DNA of 64,000 nucleotides from an uncultured Eubacteriales bacterium (GTDB lineage: Bacteria > Bacillota > Clostridia > Oscillospirales > CAG-272): positions 1-64,000 of the forward strand of contig URDX01000004.1 of the NCBI GenBank assembly GCA_900546695.1, written 5' to 3'. Under the pieces are notes generated by a model that worked only from the letters and a program-made list of their open reading frames with translations, was not told the origin of the DNA and ran no database searches. Below are positions 50,918 to 60,847 of this stretch, piece by piece; the stretch's first letter is position 1, and every line of letters begins with the position of its first letter. A program made the position numbers and the translations under genes.

Positions 50918-51928
50918 TTATCCGATTCCGAGATGACCGATATATGCGATAACGCACATAACGGCGGTAAACAGCGAGAAGCTGCAGACGATCTTGTTTT
51001 CGCTCCATCCGCAGCGCTCGAAATGATGGTGTATCGGCGCCATCTTAAAGAAGCGGCGGCGACCGTGAGTCAGCTTGAAAACGCCGACCTGAATTATGTC
51101 GGAAGCGCTTTCAACGAGATATATTAAGCCCGCAACGAGCAGAATAAGCGGGTCGGACGCGAGAAAAGCGAGTCCGACGACGACACCGCCGAGGAAAAGT
51201 GAGCCCGTATCACCCATAAATATGCGTGCGGGGTAGAAGTTATACATAAGAAATCCGAGGCATGCGCCGATGGCGAGCGCCGAAAGATAGCAGAGATCGA
51301 AATCGCTTGTGCGGAACGCAACAATTGCGAAGAAGCCCGCAATGACAAACACGAGCGACGACGCGAGACCGTCGATACCGTCGCTGAGATTGACGCTGTT
51401 GACAAAGCCGGTTATCAGCAGAAATCCGATTATGTAGTATGCTGGTCCGAGCTCAATATACGTGCGCACGAACGGGATAAACACCTCGGTGTCGGCGTAG
51501 CCGAGCTTTGTATATGCGATAAGAAATGCGATGGCCACTATCGACTGCAGCGAAAACTTCTGCCATGCGCGCAGTCCCTCGTTCTGTTTGCGAATGAACT
51601 TGATATAATCGTCGCAGAAGCCGATAAGACCGCTGCAGACTATCATTCCAGTAACGCATGCGACCTTGCCAAAGCTGTCGAACTTTCCTCTGTATGCCGC
51701 AAAGATGCCGACCGTGACCGTCGTTATAAGCGACGCGAGGATAAAGGCGATGCCGCCCATGGTCGGTGTTCCCTCCTTGGATTTGTGCCATCGTGGACCG
51801 ATGTCGAGTATCTTCTGACCGAGTTTGATGCTCTTAAGCTTCGGAATGATAGCTCTTGTGATAAGCGCCGTAAGGGCGAATGTCATTATAACGGCGACGA
51901 AAAAATACAGCAGCATTTCGTTCTTCAA
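50918..51928 (-). CDS. mraY: MraY, phospho-MurNAc-pentapeptide translocase
   Basis: 336 residues, about ten TM helices. Makes lipid I from UDP-MurNAc-pentapeptide and undecaprenyl phosphate. Signature motifs KEGTPTMGG, NLSDGIDGLAS, GDTGSLFLGG and the C-terminal MAPIHHHFE. Start is a TTG at 51928, 8 nt after AAGGAG; the ATG at 51916 is an alternative. Confidence 0.95.
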   Translation of the reverse strand: MKNEMLLYFFVAVIMTFALTALITRAIIPKLKSIKLGQKILDIGPRWHKSKEGTPTMGGIAFILASLITTVTVGIFAAYRGKFDSFGKVACVTGMIVCSGLIGFCDDYIKFIRKQNEGLRAWQKFSLQSIVAIAFLIAYTKLGYADTEVFIPFVRTYIELGPAYYIIGFLLITGFVNSVNLSDGIDGLASSLVFVIAGFFAIVAFRTSDFDLCYLSALAIGACLGFLMYNFYPARIFMGDTGSLFLGGVVVGLAFLASDPLILLVAGLIYLVESASDIIQVGVFKLTHGRRRFFKMAPIHHHFERCGWSENKIVCSFSLFTAVMCVIAYIGHLGIG

Positions 51929-52062
51929 ATCAGGCTCTCCTTTTTGCGGGGCGAACCCGCATCCTTAGTTTTTCGGTGTATACCGATAGGTCGCAATTCT
52001 TAACCGATATGACACAGCAGAAAGCGCAGCGTGCAAAATTCCGGCGCTGCGGCGCGGCGGAT

Positions 52063-53541
52063 TTATTCTCTGTCAAGGTCAAGCACGCTCTGCGCAAGCT
52101 CTCCGAGCCGCATTCCGTTGCTCGCCTTGAACAGCACCGTGTCGCCTTCACGCAGCTCTGCGCGGAGTGCATCGGCAAGTGCGTCGCAATCATCGCTGCC
52201 GTAGCAGTGCACCGCACCGACAAATTGCTCGGCGGTCTCGGCGATATGCCGCGCTTCATCACCGTATGTATAGAGCGCGTCGATATTCTTGCCTTCAAAT
52301 GCCGTGCCGACCGACCGATGCAGCTCGGTCGAGTATTCTCCGAGCTCGAGCATGTCGCCGAGCACGGCTATCGCTCTGCCGCTTCCCGCCGTCTCACGAA
52401 GAACGCCGAGCGAGACCTTCATTGACTCGGGTGATGCGTTGTAGCAGTCAAGCACGGCGGTAATCCCGCCCGACCGCGATATGCTCTGCCGCGCACCGAC
52501 GTTGCGGAATTCGGCAAGCCCCCGACGTATCTGCTCCGCATCAACGCCGTACAGCCGACCGACGCATGCCGCCATAGCTGCATCCGCGACGTTATGCTCA
52601 CCGAGCACGGGTATATGCATGTGCCCGAGTCTTTCACCGAGTACGCACAGGTCAAAATCCGTCCCGTCGCCGCTGCGTGTGATATCGTCTGCAAATATAT
52701 CACCGCCGCGGCAGAAGCGCATCGCGGGAACATGCGCAAGCAGCGGCTCGTCCGTGCATATCAGATGTCCGCCGTCCCGCAGCCCCTCAAGCACCTCGAG
52801 CTTTGCGTCGCGAATATCCTCGCGCGAGCCGAGCATACCTATATGCGCTGTTCCGATATTTGTAATGACTGCGGTATCGGGCTCAGCGCAGCGGCTCATG
52901 CGCGATATCTCGCCCTTTGCGTTCATCCCCATCTCGAGCACAAGCGCCTCGCAGTCGGGCGATGTTGAGAGCACTGTCAGCGGCATACCGACAAGATTGT
53001 TGTAGTTTCCCTCGGTTTTTTCGGTGTGGAATTTTTGCGAGAGCACCGAGTAGATAAACTGCTTTGTCGTCGTCTTTCCGACGCTGCCCGTCACCGCGAC
53101 GGTGCAGCGGAGCTTCGGCAGCTGACGGATATATGCGTGTGCCATGTCGAGCAGCGCGCGACCGCTGTCGCCCGTCACGATATACAGCCCTGCGGGCGGA
53201 TTTTCGGGCAGCTCCGAGCAGATAACGGCGAATGCGCCGCGCTCAAACGCAGCAGGGATGAAGCGATGACCGTCGAAACGCTCACCCGCAAGTGCAAGAT
53301 ATATCTCGCCCTGCTCAAGCGCCCGTGTGTCGGTGCTTATGCCGCGCGGCTCGCTCAAATTGCATGATGTACCGCGCGAATCATCTGCACCGTACGGTGC
53401 GCCGCAAGAGTCGCTTTTATCGCAAGGGGAGAGCGGTTCAGCCGTCCGACATTCCGCTGCACCGACGGTACATATCCTGCCGCCCGTCGCCTCGGCTATC
53501 CATTCGACGGAGAGCCCGCCCGTTCCTATCTTAATACCCAT
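52063..53541 (-). CDS. murF: MurF, UDP-MurNAc-tripeptide:D-Ala-D-Ala ligase
   Basis: 492 residues. P-loop AVTGSVGKTTTK, adenine-binding NYNNLVGMPLTVL, GMNAKGEISRMSRCAEPDTAVITNIGTAHI and the C-terminal VLDCYNASPESMK and VLGDMLELGEYS are those of MurF. Between residues about 28 and 66 there is an insertion of about 35 Ser/Cys/Asp/Gly-rich residues not seen in most MurF. Upstream of mraY, downstream of murE. Confidence 0.94.
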   Translation of the reverse strand: MGIKIGTGGLSVEWIAEATGGRICTVGAAECRTAEPLSPCDKSDSCGAPYGADDSRGTSCNLSEPRGISTDTRALEQGEIYLALAGERFDGHRFIPAAFERGAFAVICSELPENPPAGLYIVTGDSGRALLDMAHAYIRQLPKLRCTVAVTGSVGKTTTKQFIYSVLSQKFHTEKTEGNYNNLVGMPLTVLSTSPDCEALVLEMGMNAKGEISRMSRCAEPDTAVITNIGTAHIGMLGSREDIRDAKLEVLEGLRDGGHLICTDEPLLAHVPAMRFCRGGDIFADDITRSGDGTDFDLCVLGERLGHMHIPVLGEHNVADAAMAACVGRLYGVDAEQIRRGLAEFRNVGARQSISRSGGITAVLDCYNASPESMKVSLGVLRETAGSGRAIAVLGDMLELGEYSTELHRSVGTAFEGKNIDALYTYGDEARHIAETAEQFVGAVHCYGSDDCDALADALRAELREGDTVLFKASNGMRLGELAQSVLDLDRE

Positions 53542-53598
53542 ATATCATTCTCCGAATGTGTCAAATACATTTATCTGTTCGCCATGCGAGACGCTACG

Positions 53599-55029
53599 TT
53601 ATCTCCCCGCCGCGTAGTCGGCGACTATCTCCCTCTCGGAGAAGCGGTGTCTGCCGTCTCGGTCAATGATATATTCCTCATGACCCTTGCCGGCGAGCAG
53701 CAGTACATCGCTCGGCGCGAGACCGTCGAGTGCGGTAATTATCGCCTCTCTGCGGTCGGATATCACCATCACCCTCTCGGGATGCGCCATACCGACGAGT
53801 ATTTCGGCGATAATAATCATCGGCTCCTCGCTTCTGCTGTTATCCGATGTGACTATGACCGAATCCGCACCCTGCTCCGCAGCTGCACCCATCATCGGGC
53901 GCTTTTCGCGGTCACGCTCTCCCCCGCAGCCGAAAAGCACGGTTATCCGCCTACCCGAATACAGATCGCGCAGCGATGCGATAGCCTTGCCGAGCGCGTC
54001 GGGTGTATGCGCGTAATCGACATAGACCTCACACATCGGTGCAGACGTGCGCGGGGTTATCCGCTCAAGCCTCCCCGGTATAAGCGACAGCGATTCGATA
54101 CCCGTTCGCACATCGCGGGGAGATATTCCCGCGGCGAGCGCGGCGGATGCGGCGGCAAGCGTGTTCTCTGGGGTAAACCGCCACGGCATCGGCGAGCGGA
54201 CGCGGAAAATCCCGTCTCCGTACGCAAGCTCATACTCGGTTCCTTGTTCGCCCCGAACAATATCGCGCGCCGAATACGCCGCCCCCTCCGCGCCCGATAC
54301 CGAATAGCCGAGCATCCTGCCCGGCACGCTCCGCTCGAGCAGCGGAACAGCCGCGGGACAATCGAGCCCGACAAGACCGACGCGGCAGCGAGCGAAAAGG
54401 CTTGCTTTTGCCTGAATATACGCCTCGGGAGACGGATGAAAATCCCCGTGGTCGCGCGTTATGTTGGTGAGCACGCCCGCGTCAAAGACGAGCGGAGCGA
54501 GCTTTTCGAGCGCAAGTGCATGTGAGGATGCCTCCATCACGACCGCCTCTCTGCCCGAATTCGCAAGCTGCGACAGCAGCGGATAGAGCACGTCGGGGTC
54601 CGGGCAGGTCATATCGCCGCCGACCGTCCCGATAAGCGACGAGCTGATACCCGCCGCACGCAGGATACTGCGCAAAAGATAGGTGACCGAAGTTTTTCCG
54701 TTTGTGCCCGTGACCGCCAGCAGTCTGAGTCTGTCGCCCGGTCGACCGCATAAATTGTTCCACGCGGCGGCATATGCGGCACGCGGCGACGAAACGACTA
54801 TCTGCGGAAGCGGTGAATCAAGCGGATGCGAAACGACCGCGGCAGCGGCACCCCGCGCGGCAGCCTCGGGGAGAAATGCTTCTCCTTCAAGACCGACGCC
54901 GCCGAGACAGAAGAACAGCGCACCGCGCTCCGTTCTGCGGCTGTCGCACGAAAGCGACGAAAAGCTGTCGGGCAGCCCGCCCCTGACCTTCAGCGGCACC
55001 GTGCCGCACAGCAGCTCCCAAGCATTCAT
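53599..55029 (-). CDS. murE: MurE, UDP-MurNAc-dipeptide ligase
   Basis: 476 residues. P-loop TGTNGKTSVTYLL, VVMEASSHALALEKL, NITRDHGDFH, FGCGGERDREKRPMMGA and AGKGHEEYI are MurE signatures. The motif that sets the third amino acid reads DNSR instead of DNPR: the Arg is as in meso-diaminopimelate enzymes, but the Pro is a Ser. Meso-DAP is therefore likely but not certain. ATG preceded by CGGGGGTATC. Confidence 0.93.
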   Translation of the reverse strand: MNAWELLCGTVPLKVRGGLPDSFSSLSCDSRRTERGALFFCLGGVGLEGEAFLPEAAARGAAAAVVSHPLDSPLPQIVVSSPRAAYAAAWNNLCGRPGDRLRLLAVTGTNGKTSVTYLLRSILRAAGISSSLIGTVGGDMTCPDPDVLYPLLSQLANSGREAVVMEASSHALALEKLAPLVFDAGVLTNITRDHGDFHPSPEAYIQAKASLFARCRVGLVGLDCPAAVPLLERSVPGRMLGYSVSGAEGAAYSARDIVRGEQGTEYELAYGDGIFRVRSPMPWRFTPENTLAAASAALAAGISPRDVRTGIESLSLIPGRLERITPRTSAPMCEVYVDYAHTPDALGKAIASLRDLYSGRRITVLFGCGGERDREKRPMMGAAAEQGADSVIVTSDNSRSEEPMIIIAEILVGMAHPERVMVISDRREAIITALDGLAPSDVLLLAGKGHEEYIIDRDGRHRFSEREIVADYAAGR

Positions 55030-55272
55030 AAAGATACCCCCGACGGAAATGAATTTTTATGATATGCTTTTCACATCCGTCGGGCAGGCGGTATCCCGCC
55101 CTGCTTTATACATGCCGGCTTTGCCGCGGCGCGAGTTTTCCGCAGCCGCTTACTTCAAGGTCATTTTATCGCACGGTGTTTCTCAGCCGCTGCCGCCTTT
55201 CCTTTTTACATTTCTGTTTGCTTTTTGGCGGTTTACCGTTATTCTCTGCGGCATCGCAGAGCATACGCACCG

Positions 55273-57609
55273 TTATGCGTCGGTATCGCCGATAAATCGG
55301 AGCGTTACGGTAACGGTAGAACCGTAAAGTACGCTTGAACCCGCTGCGGGCTCCTGAGATACGACGACCGCCGTTGCATCAGAGACGCTGTTTGTCGCAC
55401 CCGTAATAACGGGGTTGAGACCCGCATTTACGATGCGCTGATTCGCGACCGAAGCGCTCAGACCGTCAAGATTCGGAACGGTTATATATCTGTTCGGCAC
55501 TGCGTCTCCGCAGTAGAGAGTAACCGTACCGCTCGACTTATTAAAGGCGCTGCCGCCTGCGGGAGCCTGGTAAGTTACCTCATCGCCGTTGCCGACTATA
55601 TTATATTTGATACCGAGGTTTTTCATGTTAGTGATAGAGTTTGCAACCGAAGCGCCGACGTAGTTACGGACGGTAGTATTCATATTCGCGCGCTCCTCAT
55701 CGGACCACTGACGCTCAACACCGATATACGGGAGCACCTCCTCCATTACCGCAGCAACGTAAGGCGCGGCAACGTATGCACCGTATATCTGCGATGTCAT
55801 AGGCTCGTCGCAAACGATTATGCAGGCTATCTGCGGGTCGTCTGCGGGGGCGAATGCAACGGTAGAGCCGACGCGCAGGAAGGAATTGCCGTCCTCGGTG
55901 AGCACGTCTCGAACCTCGGAGGTTCCCGTCTTAGCGGCTATCTTATAGCCGGGGACATATGTATTCTTAGCACCGCCGTCGGTGGCAACACCCTCCTCGA
56001 GTATATCCCATATGGTGCGGCATACCTCGGTACTGACGACCTGACGCTGCGGGTTCTCATTTGCCGTATAGACGGAGTTTCCGTCACCGTCGACAACGCG
56101 TGAAACGACATGCGGTGTGATAAGATATCCGCCGTTTGCGACCGTACTTATACCCGTTATCTGGCGCATGGGGGTTATCTTAAAGGTCTGACCGAACGAA
56201 TAGACGGCGAGCTCAACGGCGTTAAAGCCGCCGTAAGCATGGTAGATGGGTGACGACTCGGCGGGCAGGTCGATGCCCGTCGCCGATGTGTAGCCGAATG
56301 CCTCAAAGTACTTATAGAACTTTTCGCGTCCGACGAGCTGCGCGACCTGAATCAGTGTCGGGTTGCAGGACTGCTGCAGCAGCCAGCGGAAGCGGTTTGT
56401 GCCGTGTCCGCCGTACTTATGGCAGCGAATCTTCGTGCCCTCAACGTCGTAGGGGTAGTAGCAGGTGAACTCGGTATCGGGCGTTATCAGATTCTCCTCA
56501 AAAGCCATACTCGTCGTTATGACCTTGAAGGTCGAACCCGGCTCGTAGAGCTCGCTCACCGCCTTGTTCTTCCACATCGAATAGAGCAGATTCATGTACG
56601 CCTCGGAATATTCATCGCTGTCGGGCGAATACTGCTCCTTTATGTCGTTGTAGTCGTAAATCATCTCGGCGAAGTTTGAATAGCTGTCGTTATCGCGCAC
56701 GAGCTGCTGATTTCCATCCTCCTCGTAGCCGTCGAACAGCTTAAGCATATCCTCGTCAAGCTCATAGGGATTATTAAGGTCAAACGACGGATACGTTCCC
56801 ATCGCGAGAACGCCGCCCGTGTTTACGTCGAGAACTATACCCGTTACGCGGTTCGTAGCCTTTGACTCGTTATAGGTTTTTTCAAGCTGAGTATCGAGCG
56901 CACTCTGAATCTTGACATCGAGCGTCGTCTCGACGGTATGTCCGTCCTGCCCCTCGACGTAGGTCTCGTATTTGCTCGTCATGCTCTTTCCCCATGCGTC
57001 GCGTGCGGTTATGTAGCGACCGGGGGTACCTGTGAGATATTTGTCGTAGCGCTTTTCGATGCCGAGCATGCCGCCGTCGGTGCTTACGAAGCCGATAACC
57101 TGTGCGGCAAGGTCATTGTACGGATAATAACGCTTTGTCGACGGTTCGACGTAAACCTGACGCGCGAGATCGTTATCCGATATAAACTCCTTGACCGCGC
57201 TTGCGTCCTCCTCCTCGACGTTCTTTTTGACGGTACGGTCGGCATAGTACTCCATATCCGCCTGCTCGCGAATCTTTTCTGCCGAAACGCCGAGAATGTC
57301 GGATAGCCCCTGACAGATGAGTGTTTTCTGCTCCTCGTTTTCTATCTCTCGCGGGGCGATGAATATTCTGTAGACCGTATAATTGCTTGCAAGCTGCACT
57401 CCGTTGCGGTCGGTAATCACGCCACGCGATGCGCTGACGGTGGTGGTCGCCGAAACGTTGTTCAGAACGATAGACTCGTAATAGTCGTATCGCAGTACCT
57501 GAAGATAAAAGAGTCTGGCGGTGAGTCCGAGAGCAAGAACAATGCATGCAAACAGCAGTATTATTGCGCGCTTGGATATGTAGCCGTTTATTCTTCTTGT
57601 TGTTGCCAC
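55273..57609 (-). CDS. Class B penicillin-binding protein with two PASTA domains (SpoVD/FtsI)
   Basis: 778 residues from a GTG start (GGGGAGGTGCC upstream). One TM (about 14-36), dimerisation domain beginning SRGVITDRNGVQLASNYTVYRIFI, and the transpeptidase domain with SxxK at EPGSTFKVIT, SxN at QQSCNPTLIQ, and KTG at AAKTGTSEVRD. Two PASTA repeats occupy about 640-778. The layout is that of SpoVD or PBP2x. In a spore former with only one such gene in the cluster, a division role is expected; the spoVD or ftsI identity cannot be fixed by sequence alone. Preceded by the ftsL-like gene. Confidence 0.93.
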   Translation of the reverse strand: MATTRRINGYISKRAIILLFACIVLALGLTARLFYLQVLRYDYYESIVLNNVSATTTVSASRGVITDRNGVQLASNYTVYRIFIAPREIENEEQKTLICQGLSDILGVSAEKIREQADMEYYADRTVKKNVEEEDASAVKEFISDNDLARQVYVEPSTKRYYPYNDLAAQVIGFVSTDGGMLGIEKRYDKYLTGTPGRYITARDAWGKSMTSKYETYVEGQDGHTVETTLDVKIQSALDTQLEKTYNESKATNRVTGIVLDVNTGGVLAMGTYPSFDLNNPYELDEDMLKLFDGYEEDGNQQLVRDNDSYSNFAEMIYDYNDIKEQYSPDSDEYSEAYMNLLYSMWKNKAVSELYEPGSTFKVITTSMAFEENLITPDTEFTCYYPYDVEGTKIRCHKYGGHGTNRFRWLLQQSCNPTLIQVAQLVGREKFYKYFEAFGYTSATGIDLPAESSPIYHAYGGFNAVELAVYSFGQTFKITPMRQITGISTVANGGYLITPHVVSRVVDGDGNSVYTANENPQRQVVSTEVCRTIWDILEEGVATDGGAKNTYVPGYKIAAKTGTSEVRDVLTEDGNSFLRVGSTVAFAPADDPQIACIIVCDEPMTSQIYGAYVAAPYVAAVMEEVLPYIGVERQWSDEERANMNTTVRNYVGASVANSITNMKNLGIKYNIVGNGDEVTYQAPAGGSAFNKSSGTVTLYCGDAVPNRYITVPNLDGLSASVANQRIVNAGLNPVITGATNSVSDATAVVVSQEPAAGSSVLYGSTVTVTLRFIGDTDA

Positions 57610-57845
57610 TACGGCACCTCCCCTCGGGGGTATTTATCGATCCAGCCGCAGAGCGGCTGAATTTTTGTGTTTCATATCGTCCTTGAGCCGTCGCCTGATC
57701 GCCGCATCAGCCGAAAAGCTCTCGCGGCGACCCCGCCTGTGTATTGTATGCCCGTCCGCCTCCTTGTATGCCTCGGCGGACTGTATATCGGCGTGATACC
57801 GGAATTATGCTTTTTCGGATCTGAAATTCCGTCGGCGGGGAGATA

Positions 57846-58958
57846 TCAGCCTTCCGAGTCGCCCGAGCTGCCGCCCGACGTTTCGGCGCCGCCGTCATCA
57901 AGCCCGAACAGACCGAGAAAGAAATCTCTGACCTGCTCGAACAGTCCGGTCATGCGGAAGCTGTTTGTGTTTCCGTTATCCTCATCTACAAGCTCTACCC
58001 TGTCGGCGGAGCTGATGGAAACATAGACCTTTTTCAGTTCATCTGCCTTGACCATTCCGAGCTCGAGCGCGCGCTGCTCTATCTTTCTCAGGTCGTTTTT
58101 CTTTTCTACCTTGAGATTCAGCTCGCTCACCTCGGAATCAAGCTTTACTATAGTCGTTTTCAGGCCATCAACCTCGGAGTTTTTCTCGTTTATCTGAACG
58201 TTGTTGTAGATGACGAGCAGGAAAAGCACCGTACAGAGCGCCGCCGTGAAAATGAGCTTGAACGGAAAACGCCTGACGACGCGCGACTGTACCGTTCGGA
58301 TAGTCGGCATGCGCCGCGCGGTAAGACGTGAGCGTATGACCGCAGCGCCCGACGGAGACGGTGTGCTCAACGGCTTTGACCTGCGTCTGCCGATGCCGAC
58401 CGATGTGCCGGCGCGGCGTTCGAGCGAACGGGAGGATGCTCCCCCGCTTGCCGCTGTGCCGCTCTTGTGCGATGCAGGACGGTTTCCGCTGCTATCATGC
58501 TGTTGTGCGCGGTATTTTGCTGACATTTCGGGCGTTATCTTCTGAAAACGGAAGGTCGCGCCGTACGGCTGTGCATCGCTTCTGCTGCGCGGTGCAGTGC
58601 CTGACGTGCCTGTGCCGCCTCGGGATTCACCGCTTGTAATGGTTGCACCGCTGCGGGCTTCGCTGCTTGATATACGTGAATAACCCCCGCCGCTTCGCGC
58701 TCCTGCGTTTCCTATGCGGGGACTAGAGGCACGGTTATTTGTATTCGCCGTGCGACTGCTGCTGCGGTTATCCGTGCTTGCCGCACGTGATGAATTACGA
58801 CGGTCTGCAGAGCTCTGCGCAGGCGCATTTCTCTGTTCTCTATCAGCAGGATGCGATTGTGCGCCGCCTGCCCGCGGGTGCTCTGCAGTACCGTACTGAG
58901 CACCGCCGCGTGTTCGCTGCGCGGAGGGGGAGATTATTTTTCTCTTTTCCTGCGGCAT
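57846..58958 (-). CDS. FtsL-like division protein with a long disordered N-terminus
   Basis: 370 residues where FtsL/DivIC is usually about 100-120. Residues 1-230 are Arg/Ser/Gly/Ala-rich low complexity (RAASTDNRSSSR, SRSDAQPYG, RRRSKPLSTPSPSG) and strongly basic before the membrane (RRFPFK). One TM (about 233-252, FKLIFTAALCTVLFLLVIYN) is followed by a coiled coil (about 255-315; INEKNSEVDGLKTTIVKLDSEVSELNLKVEKK region) and the RALELGMVKADELKKVYV signature of FtsL/septum formation initiators. The end is Gly/Ser/Asp-rich. Lies between rsmH and the PBP gene, exactly where ftsL sits. Ribosome binding site GGAAGGAGCA. Confidence 0.88.
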   Translation of the reverse strand: MPQEKRKIISPSAQRTRGGAQYGTAEHPRAGGAQSHPADREQRNAPAQSSADRRNSSRAASTDNRSSSRTANTNNRASSPRIGNAGARSGGGYSRISSSEARSGATITSGESRGGTGTSGTAPRSRSDAQPYGATFRFQKITPEMSAKYRAQQHDSSGNRPASHKSGTAASGGASSRSLERRAGTSVGIGRRRSKPLSTPSPSGAAVIRSRLTARRMPTIRTVQSRVVRRFPFKLIFTAALCTVLFLLVIYNNVQINEKNSEVDGLKTTIVKLDSEVSELNLKVEKKNDLRKIEQRALELGMVKADELKKVYVSISSADRVELVDEDNGNTNSFRMTGLFEQVRDFFLGLFGLDDGGAETSGGSSGDSEG

Positions 58959-59239
58959 GGCAGTGCTCCTTCCTGTACGTTTTCTGCAGAGCCTTCACGG
59001 ACGCTGCGCGACACATGTATAAAGACTTTGCGGGGTCAAACAATACGCAAAACAAATAGGTATGCAGCTGAAAATCAAAATGCAGCTGATTTTATCGCTG
59101 TTGCAATATGCGTTTCGCTCTGCGATATGCATCTCACAGCAGCGATATGTGTCTCACTGATGCGATGTGCGGTGAAATTCTGCGGCAGTCTCCGCTTTTG
59201 ACGGTTAGATTTAATGTTCCTGCTGCGGAAGCAACTCTT

Positions 59240-60181
59240 TTACAGCTTTTCCGCAACGCGCAGCTTAGCGCTGTGCGAGCGGGGATTTTCGCTCAGCTCA
59301 CGCGCGCCGGGGAGTATCGGCTTTTTGTTCACGATGCGCAGCGTCGGCTTATGCCCGCAAACGCACACGGGAAAATCGGGCGGACAGACACAGCCCGTCG
59401 CGAGCTCCGAAAACTCGCTCTTAACTATCCTATCCTCGAGCGAATGGAAGGTAATTACCGCGAGTCTGCCGCCGGGGGCAAGCAGCTCGGCAGCTGCACG
59501 CAGCGCGGGCGAAATAACGTCAAGCTCCGCATTTACCGCAATTCTTATCGCCTGAAAGGTGCGTTTTGCGGGATTTCCCGATGTTGCTGCAAGCTTTGCG
59601 GGTATGACCGAACGGCAGATATCCGCGAGCTGAGCTGTTGTTTCTATCGGCGCGACGGCGCGCTGCTCGCATATACGCGCGGCTATCTTGCGCGCGAAGC
59701 GCTCCTCGCCGAAGCGGGAGATGATATCCGCAAGCTCGTGCTCGCCGTACGTGTTGACAATGATGGCGGCGGTCAGCGTCGAACGGTCGTCCATACGCAT
59801 ATCGAGCGGCGCATCGTGCATGTACGAAAATCCGCGCTCGGGCGTATCGAGCTGATAGGAGGATACGCCGAGGTCGAGAAGTATACCGTCGGCGGATTCG
59901 ATACCGCAGCGAGCGGCGACCGAAGCGAGCGACGAAAAATTATCACGCACGAGATGAACGGTGTCGCCCAACGGCGCAAGACGCTCGTACGCTGCGCGCA
60001 GCGCGCACTCATCCTGATCTATTCCCCACAGTCTGCCGCCCTGCTCGGGGCGGAGACGCTGCGCGATATGATAGCTGTGCCCGCCGCCGCCGACGGTGCA
60101 GTCTATGTAGGTTCCGTTCGGCTTTATGCAAAGCGAGTCTATCACCTCGTCAAGCAGAACGGAAACATGATTAAATTCCAT
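59240..60181 (-). CDS. rsmH: RsmH, 16S rRNA (cytosine(1402)-N4)-methyltransferase
   Basis: 313 residues. Starts FNHVSVLLDEVIDSL, followed by YIDCTVGGGGHS (SAM motif), GIDQDECAL, GILLDLGVSSYQLD, and the C-terminal PILPGARELSENPRSHSAKLRVAEKL. First gene of the cluster, directly downstream of the promoter at 60254-60282. mraZ, often upstream, is absent. The following 280 nt (58959-59239) has nothing else of note. Confidence 0.96.
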   Translation of the reverse strand: MEFNHVSVLLDEVIDSLCIKPNGTYIDCTVGGGGHSYHIAQRLRPEQGGRLWGIDQDECALRAAYERLAPLGDTVHLVRDNFSSLASVAARCGIESADGILLDLGVSSYQLDTPERGFSYMHDAPLDMRMDDRSTLTAAIIVNTYGEHELADIISRFGEERFARKIAARICEQRAVAPIETTAQLADICRSVIPAKLAATSGNPAKRTFQAIRIAVNAELDVISPALRAAAELLAPGGRLAVITFHSLEDRIVKSEFSELATGCVCPPDFPVCVCGHKPTLRIVNKKPILPGARELSENPRSHSAKLRVAEKL

Positions 60182-60253
60182 AATTCCCTACCGAAGCCCG
60201 AATGAGCGGCTATGCCGCGCAAAAACAGGGCAGCTTAAATGTTTTAGTACTCT

Positions 60254-60282
60254 ATTATACACCGTTTCCGTGATTTTTTCAA
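60254..60282 (-). promoter_or_regulatory. Promoter of the division/cell wall cluster
   Basis: Minus-strand TTGAAA (60282-60277), 17-nt spacer, TATAAT (60259-60254), 73 nt upstream of rsmH. Confidence 0.82.
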
Positions 60283-60327
60283 GGAAAATGCGGGGCATAA
60301 TTGCGAATATACTGAAAATTTACGAAT

Positions 60328-60834
60328 TTACCGCTTATCCCCTCGCTGCTTGCCGTTCTCGGCATAGTATTGCCGCATCAGAGCAACCGTACCGCTCGGA
60401 ACAAGCGACTCAATATCGCCGCCCGATTCGAGCAGTGCACGCACGCGGGTAGAGCTGACATCCGCCATATTGCCGTAAGCGGGCAGCAGCACCGTCTGTG
60501 CACCGCCGTACCGTGCACGGTTAAAGCGTGCCATCTCGAGCTCGTATGCCGTATCCGCCTCACTGCGTATCCCGCGGACGATGCAGTCTATGCCCATATC
60601 CCGCGCATAATCCGCCGCGTAGCCCTCATAGATATCCGCGCTTGCACCGTCGATGCACTCACATGTGAGCTCAAGCAGCCGCAGCCGCTGCTCTGCGGTA
60701 AAGAGACAGCTCTTCTCACTGTTGTGCATTATCACCGCGTACGTGCGGTCGAATAGCTGCGCAGCGCGCCTTATGAGCTCGGCATGCCCCGCCGTAACGG
60801 GGTCAAAGCTGCCTATCACCATGCATTTACGCAT
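60328..60834 (-). CDS. coaD: Phosphopantetheine adenylyltransferase
   Basis: 168 residues. Coenzyme A biosynthesis. The nucleotidyltransferase T/HxGH motif is GSFDPVTAGH at 6-15; VIMHNSEKSCLFTAEQRLRLL and DCIVRGIRSEADTAYELEMARFNR (with the R-G-I/L-R loop) are CoaD-typical, ending SSTRVRALL. The frame runs to 60876, but the ATG at 60834 is the family start (MRKCMVIGSFDP). It overlaps the rsmD gene's 3' end region, and the pair is commonly linked. Confidence 0.95.
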   Translation of the reverse strand: MRKCMVIGSFDPVTAGHAELIRRAAQLFDRTYAVIMHNSEKSCLFTAEQRLRLLELTCECIDGASADIYEGYAADYARDMGIDCIVRGIRSEADTAYELEMARFNRARYGGAQTVLLPAYGNMADVSSTRVRALLESGGDIESLVPSGTVALMRQYYAENGKQRGDKR

Positions 60835-60847
60835 ATCACCACCGCCG

